Positions 8,351 to 17,052 of a stretch of DNA of 64,000 nucleotides are shown piece by piece (position 1 is the stretch's first letter; each line of letters begins with the position of its first letter). The stretch lies in the NCBI RefSeq assembly GCF_003290185.1, contig NZ_QNFY01000011.1, forward strand, positions 62,001 to 126,000. Reading direction: 5' to 3'. The position numbers and the translations under genes are program-made. Source of the stretch: Chryseobacterium lathyri. GTDB lineage: Bacteria; Bacteroidota; Bacteroidia; Flavobacteriales; Weeksellaceae. The notes below the pieces were generated by a model. It was not told the origin of the DNA and did not search any database. It was given only the letters and a program-made list of their open reading frames with translations.

Positions 8351-10183
8351 TTAGTCGAAATTTTGAAGTTCCACCAGTTTGTGGTACATTCCTTTCTTAG
8401 CGATAAGGTCATGATGTGTTCCCTGTTCCACTACAATTCCTTTCTCCATTACTACAATCCAGTCTGCTTTTTGTATGGTTGAAAGGCGGTGGGCAATAAC
8501 CAGTGAGGTTCTGTTTTCCATCATTTTATCCAAAGCATCCTGAACAAATCTTTCAGATTCAGTATCCAGGGCAGAGGTGGCTTCATCCAGGATCATTACC
8601 GGTGGATTTTTCAATACGGCTCTGGCAATAGAAACCCTCTGTTTCTGGCCACCGGAAAGTTTATTCCCATCATCCCCGATATTGGAATCATAGCCTTCGG
8701 GAAGATTCGAAATAAAGGTATCGGCATTAGCAATTTTTGCCGCCTCAATAACTTCTTCTTTTGTGGCCTCAGGTTTACCCATCAGTATATTATTATAGAT
8801 GGAATCATTGAACAATACAGACTCCTGGGTTACCATTCCCAGAAGCTGACGGTATTCTTTTAATTTTAAATGTTTAATATTAGTTCCGTCAATTAAAATT
8901 TCACCTTCATTCACATCATAGAATCTGGCCAGAAGGTTGGCAATCGTTGTTTTTCCGCTCCCGCTCTGTCCTACAAGTGCTATGGTTTTTCCTTTCGGAA
9001 TGATCAGTGAGAAATTCTTAAGGATAACATTGTCTTTATCATAATAGAATCCAATGTTTTTGAATTCAATTTGGTTGCTAAGGGTAGAGATAGAAACCGG
9101 CTCTGCAATTTCTTCTACCTTTAAATCATAATCAAGAACTTCAGCTACTCTTTCCAAACTTGCCATACCTCCCTGGATAGAAGATATTGCACTGGAAAGC
9201 TTTTTGGCAGGATCCAGGATTTGGAAGAACATTCCGATGAAAACCAGGAAAGCCTGAGGTTTCATAGTCTGTTCCTCTAAAATCTGAGTTCCGGCATACC
9301 ACGTAATAATAAGAATGGTAATGGAACCAAGGAATTCGCTCATAGGAGAGGCCAATTCTCTTCTTCGGCTCATATCTATGGCGAAATTCTGCCAGTTGGT
9401 CGTTGTTTCGTTGAATCTGTTCTTAAGGATCTTATCCGCATTAAAGATTTTGATTACTTTAGAAGATTTTAAAGTTTCGTCTACCAGTGAAAAAAGATTT
9501 CCCAGTTCAGCCTGGGCAAAATGAGCCTGCTTTTTTAAGCTTTTCCCCGTCCAGGAGATCAATAATCCCATAACCGGGAAAACCACCAGTGAAAAGAGTG
9601 TCAGCTGAGGGGACAGTAAAAATAAGGCAATCAATGATGAGATAATCATGAACGGAGCATTGATGATATCTACCAGTACTCCCATAATTCCACCTTCTAC
9701 ACCTCCGATGTCATTGGAGATTCTGGACATCATATCTCCCTTTCTCTGCTCCGTAAAGAATGAAACAGGAAGCTGTAGGAATTTATTGTACATCGCAGTA
9801 CGAAGGTCACGGGTAATCCCAACACGGTAATTCACTAAAAGGAATGCGCCTACGTACCTGAAAATATTTCTTAATAAAAATGAAACTGCTGTAATCGCAC
9901 ACAGAACAGCAAGTACATAAACAGCACCATGCTGATCAATTTGTACCTGTACAAAATAATAAGCTTTATCTTTTATATAATTGAAATAATCGCCAAAGGC
10001 ACCGCTCCAAACCGGTTCTTTTCCTTGTTTTTCAATCGTACCGAACATCAGCCCCAAAATAGGAAGCATAGTTCCTACAGATAAGATATTGAGTAAGGAG
10101 TACAGTATATTGAAAAACATACTTCCGAAAAGGTATTTTTGATGCGGTTTCGCGAAATAAAGTATTCTTTGTAATGGTTTCAT
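8351..10183 (-). CDS. ABC transporter, fused permease and ATPase (MsbA-like)
   Basis: This is a half-transporter of 610 residues that works as a homodimer. The N-terminal ABC membrane domain has six helices (about residues 15-320). The nucleotide-binding domain carries Walker A GQSGSGKTT, the signature LSGGQKQR, Walker B VMILDEATSALD and the H-loop AHRLST. The closest group is the MsbA/lipid A and multidrug exporter family, and the organism needs an MsbA to flip lipid A-core, but substrate cannot be read from the sequence. It is followed by the DUF1801 gene on the same strand. Confidence 0.9.
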   Translation of the reverse strand: MKPLQRILYFAKPHQKYLFGSMFFNILYSLLNILSVGTMLPILGLMFGTIEKQGKEPVWSGAFGDYFNYIKDKAYYFVQVQIDQHGAVYVLAVLCAITAVSFLLRNIFRYVGAFLLVNYRVGITRDLRTAMYNKFLQLPVSFFTEQRKGDMMSRISNDIGGVEGGIMGVLVDIINAPFMIISSLIALFLLSPQLTLFSLVVFPVMGLLISWTGKSLKKQAHFAQAELGNLFSLVDETLKSSKVIKIFNADKILKNRFNETTTNWQNFAIDMSRRRELASPMSEFLGSITILIITWYAGTQILEEQTMKPQAFLVFIGMFFQILDPAKKLSSAISSIQGGMASLERVAEVLDYDLKVEEIAEPVSISTLSNQIEFKNIGFYYDKDNVILKNFSLIIPKGKTIALVGQSGSGKTTIANLLARFYDVNEGEILIDGTNIKHLKLKEYRQLLGMVTQESVLFNDSIYNNILMGKPEATKEEVIEAAKIANADTFISNLPEGYDSNIGDDGNKLSGGQKQRVSIARAVLKNPPVMILDEATSALDTESERFVQDALDKMMENRTSLVIAHRLSTIQKADWIVVMEKGIVVEQGTHHDLIAKKGMYHKLVELQNFD

Positions 10184-10331
10184 TCAATGAAAAATTGGAT
10201 AGCAAAATTACGTAAAATTAAAGGAAAAGACGTTCTTAATCCTGTTTTACTTTAATTAATATGTTTCAGTAAATTGTTTTTTGTTACAAACGTTTGTTTA
10301 ATTTTCAGTGATTAGAAGGGTTCAGGGTATG

Positions 10332-10363
10332 AAAAAACCGCCAGTCCGGCGGTTTTGTTTTTT
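10332..10363 (-). terminator. Terminator after M28 peptidase gene
   Basis: AAAACCGCC and GGCGGTTTT form a GC-rich stem with a short loop, flanked by A and T runs, so it can stop transcription on the minus strand from the peptidase gene ending at 10372. Confidence 0.8.
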
Positions 10364-10371
10364 ATTATTTA

Positions 10372-11295
10372 TTATTGAAATTTTACTTTGTTATTATATT
10401 TCGGAGCAAAATTCTGTGGTGTCAGTTTTTCTAAAGTTTTTCCAACATTATTGATGATGGTTGTTAAATTATCAAAATCTACAACCTTTACATCATCACT
10501 TTCGTTATGGTAATGGGACGCTTTCGTCATGTCCACGGTAGAAAATGAATGAGCAATAATCTTTTTCTTTACAAAGCTCACATTGTCTGATCTGTAGAAT
10601 AATTTTTGTGCAGCATACGGATCGGAATTGATTTTTAATCCGTTGGCCGCATACTTATTAAAAAGCTCATCAAAATCAGAAAATTCATCGCCTGTCATAA
10701 AAAGAGCGTTCTTTCCGAACTGGGATTCTGTAGCCACCATTTCAAAATTGAAAAGTGCAGTCATATTATTATATATCTTATCTAAACCGGTATCTGTGGA
10801 AATAGCTCTTGAACCCAGCATTCCTTTTTCTTCACCGTTGAAGGCCATGAAAACCATTGAGAATTCAGGCTTTTTATTTTTAAAATAGTCGGCAATACCT
10901 GCTAAAGTGGTAATTCCGCTCGCATCATCATCTGCCCCGTTATAAATATTGTCGCCGGTTTTATCACTGGTCCCGATATGGTCGAAATGCCCTGAAAATC
11001 CTAAGTATTTATCTGTTTTTCCTTTTTTGATGCCGCATACATTATAAGCTTTCTTTCCTTCATATTCGAAAGGAATCAGGTAAGAATTTCCCGTACAGTA
11101 TTCAAGTTTGTTTTCTTTAAAAAGCGTTGCAATGTATTCTGCGGCCTTATCATTTTCCGGAGTTCCGATCTCGCGGCCTTTCATTTCATCTGAAGCAAGG
11201 GTTGCAAGTATGGTGGTTACTCTTTCTTTTGAAACTTCCTGTGCAAATGTAAATATTGAACAGAATGACAGGACCAGGTAGGTTAGTTTTTTCAT
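10372..11295 (-). CDS. Secreted M28 family metallopeptidase
   Basis: This is a zinc aminopeptidase-like enzyme of family M28. I chose the ATG at 11295 (MKKLTYLVLSFCSIFTFAQ) because it opens with a clean signal peptide; a longer frame upstream adds 28 residues with no signal character. In the 307-residue product the metal ligands are visible: SGHFDHIG (His103, Asp105), NGADDDASG (Asp122 or Asp123), FNGEEKGMLGS (Glu155/156) and a C-terminal His in SHYHNESDD. It is expected in the periplasm or outside the cell, trimming peptides. There is no T9SS sorting domain. It is a single-gene unit between two terminators. Confidence 0.88.
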   Translation of the reverse strand: MKKLTYLVLSFCSIFTFAQEVSKERVTTILATLASDEMKGREIGTPENDKAAEYIATLFKENKLEYCTGNSYLIPFEYEGKKAYNVCGIKKGKTDKYLGFSGHFDHIGTSDKTGDNIYNGADDDASGITTLAGIADYFKNKKPEFSMVFMAFNGEEKGMLGSRAISTDTGLDKIYNNMTALFNFEMVATESQFGKNALFMTGDEFSDFDELFNKYAANGLKINSDPYAAQKLFYRSDNVSFVKKKIIAHSFSTVDMTKASHYHNESDDVKVVDFDNLTTIINNVGKTLEKLTPQNFAPKYNNKVKFQ

Positions 11296-11489
11296 TTTTT
11301 GATACAAATTTATAGGATCAGTCGTATTCTTAACGGAAATGTTGCATGAAATGATATAAAATATCTGGTGAGCATACATTTTTGAACCATTAAGAAGGTT
11401 AAAGGGGGTAAATATAATTAAGAAAATTATCTGCTTTTAAGTGAAGCTGAACTTAATATTCATAAAAGACTATTCAATCTTAATGGTTT

Positions 11490-11661
11490 ATTTTAAACGC
11501 AAAGTTTAATTTAAAAATGTAAAAATTATGGATGCAAAGTGAAAATCAATCTTCGATTGATTGAATAAGCGCTCGTATTACCGTCCGCTTGACCAACGGC
11601 GAAGCCCGCATCTTTGCCCTGCTTAAATAGTAAAACTTAGATGTGAAACTTTGTGTTAAAT
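11490..11661. repeat. Candidate MITE-like intergenic repeat
   Basis: The gap from 11296 to 11714 has no gene. Within it, a 172-base stretch begins with ATTTTAAACGCAAAGTTTAA and ends with AAACTTTGTGTTAAAT, which is an imperfect inverted copy. The interior is richer in GC than its surroundings and holds a smaller palindrome at 11546-11560 (TCAATC, loop TTC, GATTGA). This looks like a small non-coding repeat. Its copy number cannot be judged from one window. Confidence 0.4.
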
Positions 11662-11662
11662 A

Positions 11663-11690
11663 AAAAAAAACAGCTCCTTTCGGAACTGTT
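11663..11690 (-). terminator. Terminator after DUF4293 gene
   Basis: Read on the minus strand, AACAG/TCC pairs with GGA/CTGTT (one mismatch) and is followed by nine T. It lies just downstream of the DUF4293 stop. Confidence 0.75.
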
Positions 11691-11714
11691 CTCACTCAAA
11701 AAATCGTTGTAAGG

Positions 11715-12104
11715 CTATCGAAGTCGGTCTACAGATTTCACGAGCCTCTCATCTCTGCGGATATATGCGTTTGCAATAAACAGACATATTACCGCGATCA
11801 ATGGGAAAACCGGCTCAATACCCTTCTCAGGAATCTGAATTCCTCCGGATAAGTTTAGTAACCAGTACGCCAATACACCAATCAACAAAACGTTTATAAT
11901 GATGCTGAATGTATTCAGCAAAATTTGTCTTTTTCTGTTTTTAAAACTGAAAATACTCAATGCTCCTGCTAAAACAAGTACAATACAGCCAATATTAATC
12001 ACCGGAATATTGCCGAAAACGTCAACATCCTGTCCCGTAATGAAAAGGAAAACAGCAGCCAAAACTGCCAAAAGGGTCCATATAGTCTGTATTCTCTGTA
12101 ACAT
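11715..12104 (-). CDS. DUF4293 membrane protein
   Basis: The 129-residue protein starts MLQRIQTIWTLLA, a very conserved start in the Bacteroidota-specific DUF4293 family, and has four hydrophobic helices (about 8-24, 35-52, 60-82, 97-113) and a short basic tail (RRDERLVKSVDRLR). The function is not known. It is divergent from rho, a common arrangement in Flavobacteriia, and the two promoters overlap. Confidence 0.85.
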   Translation of the reverse strand: MLQRIQTIWTLLAVLAAVFLFITGQDVDVFGNIPVINIGCIVLVLAGALSIFSFKNRKRQILLNTFSIIINVLLIGVLAYWLLNLSGGIQIPEKGIEPVFPLIAVICLFIANAYIRRDERLVKSVDRLR

Positions 12105-12122
12105 AGATTATTAAATACCTGG

Positions 12123-12152
12123 CAAAAATAACATAAATTTTGCACAATTCAA
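12123..12152 (-). promoter_or_regulatory. Promoter of DUF4293 gene
   Basis: On the minus strand a -33 TTG (12150-12152) and a -7 TATTTTTG (12123-12130) are separated by 19 bases, the usual spacing. It overlaps the divergent rho promoter. Confidence 0.6.
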
Positions 12153-12169
12153 AAATAAGTGTAGATTTG
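12140..12169 (+). promoter_or_regulatory. Promoter of rho
   Basis: A -33 TTG (12140-12142) and a -7 TAGATTTG (12162-12169) are separated by 19 bases. The transcript would start near 12176, giving a leader of about 75 bases before the rho ATG at 12250. The leader contains a short hairpin AAAAGTC/GACTT near 12195-12215. Confidence 0.6.
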
Positions 12170-12249
12170 CATTATACATATGTACTTGAAAACAAAAGTC
12201 ACCGGACTTACTTTTCTTACTCACAATTAATTACATTTTTACATTAAGT

Positions 12250-14106
12250 ATGTTTAACATAGAAACGTTAAGGTCAAAATCCGTAACGGAACTGACTAAA
12301 ATCTTAAAAGATTTAGGCGTTAAAGTTGCTAGAAACAGCAATGATAATGATAAGATCTTTGCCGTTCTTGACTTTCAGGCTTCTAACCCTAAAGTTGCAA
12401 AAGATTATTTCAACGCCACAGAAACCAGTATGGATACTGAAGAAAAACCGGCAGATAAACCTGCAAAGGCTCCTGTAAAAAAAGCAGCGCCTAAAAGACA
12501 ACCTGCCAAACCCAAAGCAGAAGCAAAAGCACCTACTGAAGAAAGCCCTAAAGCTGAAGAGAAAGTAGAAGAAAAGATGCCGGCTGCTGAAGAAATAAAG
12601 CAGGAAGAGCCTAAAGCTGAAACAGTTTCCGCTCCTGAAGAAAATAATTCAGCACAGGCTAGGAAAAAAAGAAAGAGAGTAACTGCCAACACAGGCAATA
12701 CAGAAACTCCACAAGAAAGAGCAGAAGCTCCTAAAAATGCAGAACCTCAGGGATCTGCTCCATCAGAAGAAAAGCCTGCTACTTCCCAACCTCAGGCCAG
12801 ATCCCAACAAAAAGGACACAACAATCCGCAAAACAGCGGAAACCAAAATAAGAACCCTAATCAACACCAAAACCAGGGTCAGAACCAAAATCCTAATCAG
12901 CACCAGAATCAGAATCAGAATCCAAATCAGCAAAGACAACATGCTGACAGAAATGAGGAGCATCATTCTGAGCACAGAAAAGAGTTTAGTTTTGACGGGA
13001 TGGTTAGTATTGAAGGGGTTTTGGAAATCCTTCCGGATAACTACGGATTCCTTCGTTCATCTGATTTCAGCTATATCTCTTCTCCTGATGATGTATATGT
13101 TTCTACAGCACAGATCAGAAATTTTGGTCTGAAAACCGGAGATACCGTTAAAGGAATTGTAAGACTTCCAAAAGAAGGTGAAAAATACTTTTCCTTGCTG
13201 AAACCTACAGAAGTAAACGGACGTGATCTTGCGTTCATCAAGGACCGTGTTGCCTTTGAATATTTGACTCCGCTTTTTCCTGAAGAGAAATTTAACCTTA
13301 CAGGAAATGGATCTACACTTTCAACAAGAATTGTGGATCTTTTCGCACCTATCGGAAAAGGGCAGAGAGCGATGATCGTTGCCCAGCCTAAAACAGGTAA
13401 AACGATGTTGCTTAAGGATATTGCCAACTCTATTGCAGCCAATCATCCTGAAGTATATATGATGGTTCTTCTGATTGACGAACGTCCGGAAGAAGTTACC
13501 GATATGGAAAGAAGTGTAAATGCGGAAGTAATTGCCTCTACATTTGATGAAGCAGCAGATAAGCACGTAAAAGTAGCGAATCTTGTTTTAGCAAAGGCCC
13601 AGAGAATGGTTGAATGTGGACATGATGTAGTGATTTTACTAGATTCAATTACGAGATTGGCAAGAGCTTATAACACCGTTACGCCGGCATCAGGTAAAGT
13701 TTTATCAGGTGGTGTGGATGCTAATGCACTTCACAAGCCGAAAAGATTCTTTGGAGCGGCCAGAAAGATTGAAGGAGGCGGTTCATTAACCATTATTGCT
13801 ACAGCGCTTATCGATACAGGTTCTAAAATGGACGAAGTAATCTTCGAAGAATTTAAAGGAACAGGGAACATGGAACTTCAGTTGGATAGAAAAATTGCCA
13901 ACAGAAGAATTTATCCTGCAATTGACCTTGTGTCTTCAAGTACGCGTAGAGATGACCTTCTCTTAGATGAAGTTACTTCTCAGAGAATGTGGATCTTCAG
14001 AAAATACCTTTCTGAAATGAATCCTGTAGAAGCAATGGAATTTGTAAATAAAAACATCAGAGGAACTTTAAATAACGAAGAATTCCTGATGTCTATGAAT
14101 AAATAG
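12250..14106 (+). CDS. rho: Transcription termination factor Rho with disordered insert
   Basis: Rho is the hexameric RNA-dependent ATPase that ends transcription. The 618-residue protein (E. coli Rho has 419) has the N-terminal Rho helix bundle (1-55), then a roughly 190-residue low-complexity insert (about 56-243), the RNA-binding cold-shock-like domain (about 250-330, with [19 protein letters not shown]) and the ATPase core with Walker A QPKTGKT (379-385), Walker [17 protein letters not shown] and the Q/R-loop region [20 protein letters not shown]. The insert is first Lys/Glu/Ala/Pro-rich and then Asn/Gln/His-rich ([14 protein letters not shown] and similar), encoded by short near-tandem DNA repeats at about 12838-12935. 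Bacteroidota Rho inserts of this kind are known to drive phase separation. Confidence 0.96.
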   Translation: MFNIETLRSKSVTELTKILKDLGVKVARNSNDNDKIFAVLDFQASNPKVAKDYFNATETSMDTEEKPADKPAKAPVKKAAPKRQPAKPKAEAKAPTEESPKAEEKVEEKMPAAEEIKQEEPKAETVSAPEENNSAQARKKRKRVTANTGNTETPQERAEAPKNAEPQGSAPSEEKPATSQPQARSQQKGHNNPQNSGNQNKNPNQHQNQGQNQNPNQHQNQNQNPNQQRQHADRNEEHHSEHRKEFSFDGMVSIEGVLEILPDNYGFLRSSDFSYISSPDDVYVSTAQIRNFGLKTGDTVKGIVRLPKEGEKYFSLLKPTEVNGRDLAFIKDRVAFEYLTPLFPEEKFNLTGNGSTLSTRIVDLFAPIGKGQRAMIVAQPKTGKTMLLKDIANSIAANHPEVYMMVLLIDERPEEVTDMERSVNAEVIASTFDEAADKHVKVANLVLAKAQRMVECGHDVVILLDSITRLARAYNTVTPASGKVLSGGVDANALHKPKRFFGAARKIEGGGSLTIIATALIDTGSKMDEVIFEEFKGTGNMELQLDRKIANRRIYPAIDLVSSSTRRDDLLLDEVTSQRMWIFRKYLSEMNPVEAMEFVNKNIRGTLNNEEFLMSMNK

Positions 14107-14125
14107 ATTAATTTAATTGTTAATA

Positions 14126-14160
14126 AAAAAGCACGGGGATCAGCGATCTTCGTGCTTTTT
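14126..14160 (+). terminator. Terminator after rho
   Basis: AAAAAGCACG pairs with CGTGCTTTTT, with an inner GATC/GATC pairing, followed by T-rich sequence. The next 240 bases (14161-14400) hold no gene, only low-complexity sequence with a pyrimidine-rich tract near 14310-14342. Confidence 0.8.
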
Positions 14161-14408
14161 ATTTGGATAGTGGAGTTTTTGAAAATCTTATAGCTTGAGT
14201 GTCTTAGAGTTTAGGTATTTAAGAAGCTTGAAATTGGGGACTGTTAAGGAAAGACAGCAGCTTATATTTTATTAGTAAGTACAACTTTGAGATGTATTTT
14301 ATACTGCGATACCTCCATCTTCCGACTTTCTGCTTCCCTCCTATAAAAATTAATTCATTCTAAATCAATATATCAATGTTAAAGATTTATTAAAGTAATC
14401 CCCAATTG

Positions 14409-14439
14409 TTGATAATCGCTTAAATATTGGCTAAATTTG
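14409..14439 (+). promoter_or_regulatory. Promoter of superoxide dismutase gene
   Basis: TTG (14409-14411), a 20-base spacer and TAAATTTG (14432-14439) give a near-consensus Bacteroidota promoter 25 bases before the ATG. It looks strong and constitutive. Confidence 0.7.
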
Positions 14440-14463
14440 GATATAACATTAAAAATAAAAATT

Positions 14464-15060
14464 ATGTCATTTGAATTACCTAAATTAGGATATGCATACG
14501 ATGCATTAGAGCCAACTATTGATGCAAAGACTATGGAGATCCATTATACAAAACATCATCAGGCTTATATTGACAATCTAAATAAAGCAATCGAAGGAAC
14601 TGAATTGGCAGGAAAAACGATCGAAGAGATCTGCCAGACTGGGACTGACAAGCCGGCCGTAAGAAATAATGGAGGAGGACACTTTAACCACTCTTTATTC
14701 TGGGAAATTTTAACTCCGGGTGGAAGCAAAGAGCCTGTAGGAAATGTAAAAGCTGCCATTGAAAATTATGGAGGTCTAGAAAAATTCAAAACTGATTTTT
14801 CTGATGCGGCTAAAACCAGATTTGGTTCAGGATGGGCTTGGCTGATTAAAAATGCAGACGGATCCGTATCTGTTTCTTCTACTCCAAACCAGGATAACCC
14901 GTTAATGCCTGTTGCAGACGTGAAAGGAACTCCGGTTCTTGGATTAGATGTTTGGGAGCATGCTTATTATTTAAACTACCAAAACAGAAGACCTGATTAT
15001 GTTTCAGCATTCTTTGATGTTGTAAACTGGGATAAAGTGGAGGAATTATTCAACAAATAA
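14464..15060 (+). CDS. sodA: Superoxide dismutase, Mn/Fe type
   Basis: The enzyme converts superoxide to oxygen and hydrogen peroxide in the cytoplasm. I chose ATG 14464 ([17 protein letters not shown], the standard start of the family); a longer frame from 14437 overlaps the promoter. The 198-residue product has the metal ligand regions [28 protein letters not shown], and [21 protein letters not shown]. The [10 protein letters not shown] segment carries the glutamine typical of Mn-dependent rather than Fe-dependent enzymes, though cambialistic use is possible in this phylum. It is a single-gene unit. Confidence 0.95.
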   Translation: MSFELPKLGYAYDALEPTIDAKTMEIHYTKHHQAYIDNLNKAIEGTELAGKTIEEICQTGTDKPAVRNNGGGHFNHSLFWEILTPGGSKEPVGNVKAAIENYGGLEKFKTDFSDAAKTRFGSGWAWLIKNADGSVSVSSTPNQDNPLMPVADVKGTPVLGLDVWEHAYYLNYQNRRPDYVSAFFDVVNWDKVEELFNK

Positions 15061-15079
15061 TTTTCAGCTATTATAAAAA

Positions 15080-15113
15080 TAAAAAGGTTCAGAAGAAATT
15101 CTGAACCTTTTTA
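15080..15113. terminator. Bidirectional terminator between sodA and DUF6146 gene
   Basis: AAAAAGGTTCAGAA pairs with TTCTGAACCTTTTT. It serves sodA from the left and the convergent DUF6146 gene from the right. Confidence 0.85.
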
Positions 15114-15147
15114 TTGTAGATCAAATGTATAAACATTAGTGTTTATT

Positions 15148-15567
15148 TTATCTAACAGCATCGCTTCCGGAAAGTCCATTCATTCTTAGTCCGTATTTCC
15201 AGCTGACATAGGCAAAGACCTGATACAACTTATATTCGAATTTTATTCCGTAGTTTTCTCTTGGGTCGTAATCTATACCTGACTCTATAATATTCCGGTA
15301 TTTCCCTGAATTGTAGTAGGAATTCCATTCAGTAACCAGAAATGTATTTTTTGTTTTCAGGTAAGATTCTGAGTACTGGCTGATCGGTTTGGCTACAGCA
15401 TTTAAAAAGTAATCAAACTGGGTATCAATCACAGTAAGCTCCCATTCTCCGTCTTCGTTCTTAGAAGGCTTCATTTCTGATTTTTCTTCTTCTTTCTTGG
15501 GACTGTTTTGGGAAAAACAGCTGAAAGGAATAAAGGCGAAGAAAAATAGTATAATAAGATTTTTCAT
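15148..15567 (-). CDS. DUF6146 family secreted protein
   Basis: The 139-residue protein begins MKNLIILFFFAFIPFSCFSQ, a signal peptide; ATG 15567 was chosen since it starts this signal. A charged linker (KKEEEKSEMKPSKNEDGE) leads to the domain with VTEWNSYYNSGKYRNIIESG, IDYDPRENYGIKFEYKLYQ and WKYGLRMNGL, conserved in a Flavobacteriia family of unknown function (DUF6146). A cysteine in the signal region (FSCFSQ) could make it a lipoprotein, but the spacing fits a plain signal peptidase I site better. It lies 53 bases downstream of the nuclease gene on the same strand. Confidence 0.75.
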   Translation of the reverse strand: MKNLIILFFFAFIPFSCFSQNSPKKEEEKSEMKPSKNEDGEWELTVIDTQFDYFLNAVAKPISQYSESYLKTKNTFLVTEWNSYYNSGKYRNIIESGIDYDPRENYGIKFEYKLYQVFAYVSWKYGLRMNGLSGSDAVR

Positions 15568-15620
15568 AATGAACATTGTATATAAAATAAGCACTCAAAA
15601 TGAGTGCCTAAGTTAATTTT

Positions 15621-16808
15621 TTATGGTTCTTTCTGAAGAATAACAAATGCCGGGAAGTGATCACTGTATCCTCCTGTAAATCGGTCTCCATCCCAGGATC
15701 TGAAAGGATATCCTTTATAATTTCCTTCTTTATTCACTAAATAAGGTGGAGCAAAGATTTCTGCTTTGTATACAGAATATTCTTTTGTCACCTGATCAGA
15801 TATTACATTCTTAGAAACAATGATCTGGTCGAAAAGGTTAGGGGCATCCTGGTAAGCCAGTGAAGCGATCCCTTTTTTATATAAAGGATACATTAAATTA
15901 AGATATGGTGTAGTTTCGCTCAGATCTTTGGGGCCTGCAACAGCTTTTAGATAATTTTTCAAACTTGCGCTCACAGGATCATCATTAAAGTCACCCATTG
16001 CAAAAAGTTTAGTGGAAGGATCTGCTGCTCTTATACTGTCCATCTGCTGTTTCAGTAAAGCGGCAGCAGCATTTCTTTTAGGTAATGAAACGGCTTCGCC
16101 ACCTCTTCTTGATGGCCAGTGATTCATGAAAAATGCAACTTTTTCATTGTCCAGGAAACCTGTTACTACCAAAATGTCCCTTGTATATTCTCTTTTACCA
16201 TCATCACCGAAAACTTTTAGTTCTTTTTTCAATGAATTGGTCGGGGTAAATCTTCTTTTCTGATAAATTAATGCAACATCAATTCCTCTGTAATCATAAG
16301 AATTATAATGAATAATTCCGTAGTCATATTTGGCAAGAACAGGCTGTTTTACCAGATCTTCAATGACCTGCCTGTTTTCAACTTCAATAAGTCCCACTAC
16401 TGCAGGTGCTGTTTTCGTATACTGTGCACCCATTTCAGATATTACCTTGGCTTCGTTGGCAAGCTTGGCCTTATAAATTTTAGTATTATAATTTTTACTG
16501 CTGTTTGGCGTAAATTCGTCAGATCCGCTTTGATATCTTACTGCTTTTTTGCCTATTAAAGCACCGTCACTCCAGGGCCCGTCATGTTTCTCTGCTTCTA
16601 AAAACTTAATGGAATCCATTGGAATGCTTCGGTGGAAAGCCGGATTACGGATATCTTTTGTACCATCAATATAGTCTGCAGAACGGATGGTGTCCCAAAG
16701 GTTTTCAACATTCAAAAAGCCAACAGTAGCCACTTTCCTAAGTTTTCCCTGTTGTGCAAAAGCCATTATTGAAAAAATAACAGCGATAAAACTCATCAAT
16801 CTCTTCAT
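15621..16808 (-). CDS. Secreted endonuclease/exonuclease/phosphatase family protein
   Basis: The 395-residue protein has a signal peptide (MKRLMSFIAVIFSIMAFAQ) and the complete EEP catalytic fold: NVENLWDT, GLIEVENR (Mg-binding Glu), FFMNHWPSRRGG (catalytic His), FAMGDFNDDP (Asp and Asn) and SDHFPAFVIL (Asp-His at the end). It should hydrolyse phosphodiester or phosphomonoester bonds outside the inner membrane, with nucleic acids the likeliest substrate. It is divergent from a TonB receptor and DUF5689 lipoprotein gene pair, suggesting a shared role in scavenging nucleic acid or phosphate. This link is inferred from gene order. Confidence 0.88.
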   Translation of the reverse strand: MKRLMSFIAVIFSIMAFAQQGKLRKVATVGFLNVENLWDTIRSADYIDGTKDIRNPAFHRSIPMDSIKFLEAEKHDGPWSDGALIGKKAVRYQSGSDEFTPNSSKNYNTKIYKAKLANEAKVISEMGAQYTKTAPAVVGLIEVENRQVIEDLVKQPVLAKYDYGIIHYNSYDYRGIDVALIYQKRRFTPTNSLKKELKVFGDDGKREYTRDILVVTGFLDNEKVAFFMNHWPSRRGGEAVSLPKRNAAAALLKQQMDSIRAADPSTKLFAMGDFNDDPVSASLKNYLKAVAGPKDLSETTPYLNLMYPLYKKGIASLAYQDAPNLFDQIIVSKNVISDQVTKEYSVYKAEIFAPPYLVNKEGNYKGYPFRSWDGDRFTGGYSDHFPAFVILQKEP

Positions 16809-16837
16809 CCTCTAGAGTATTAAAATTATTTAAACCA

Positions 16838-16845
16838 CAAATTTA
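16838..16845 (-). promoter_or_regulatory. -7 box of nuclease gene
   Basis: TAAATTTG on the minus strand, about 30 bases before the ATG. No TTG is found at the expected -33 distance. Confidence 0.45.
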
Positions 16846-16961
16846 CCTTTTTTTAATTCACTCCATTTAAATATTTGTAAATTTAAAACAAGATAAAACA
16901 ATTCTTTTATATAATGAATCTTAAAAGGTTGCAATGTTAAGAAAAAATATTGTTAAAAAAG

Positions 16962-16990
16962 TTGGAGATTCCAAATTTTGATTAAATTTG
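16962..16990 (+). promoter_or_regulatory. Promoter of TonB receptor-DUF5689 operon
   Basis: TTG (16962-16964), an 18-base spacer and TAAATTTG (16983-16990). The start would be near 16997, leaving a leader of about 55 bases before ATG 17053. Confidence 0.6.
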
Positions 16991-17052
16991 TGCCCCCAAC
17001 TTTTAAACTGTTGAGAATTAAGAAGAAAAGTATTAAAAAAAATAATATACTC

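Noticed and set aside
12838..12935. Short repeats in rho that could suggest a CRISPR array or minisatellite
   Set aside because: They lie in frame inside a coding region and encode Asn/Gln-rich peptide; spacers are absent.
12405..13132. Long frames on both strands inside the low-complexity part of rho
   Set aside because: They arise from the repeat-like Asn/Gln and Lys/Glu codons; no start context or family match.
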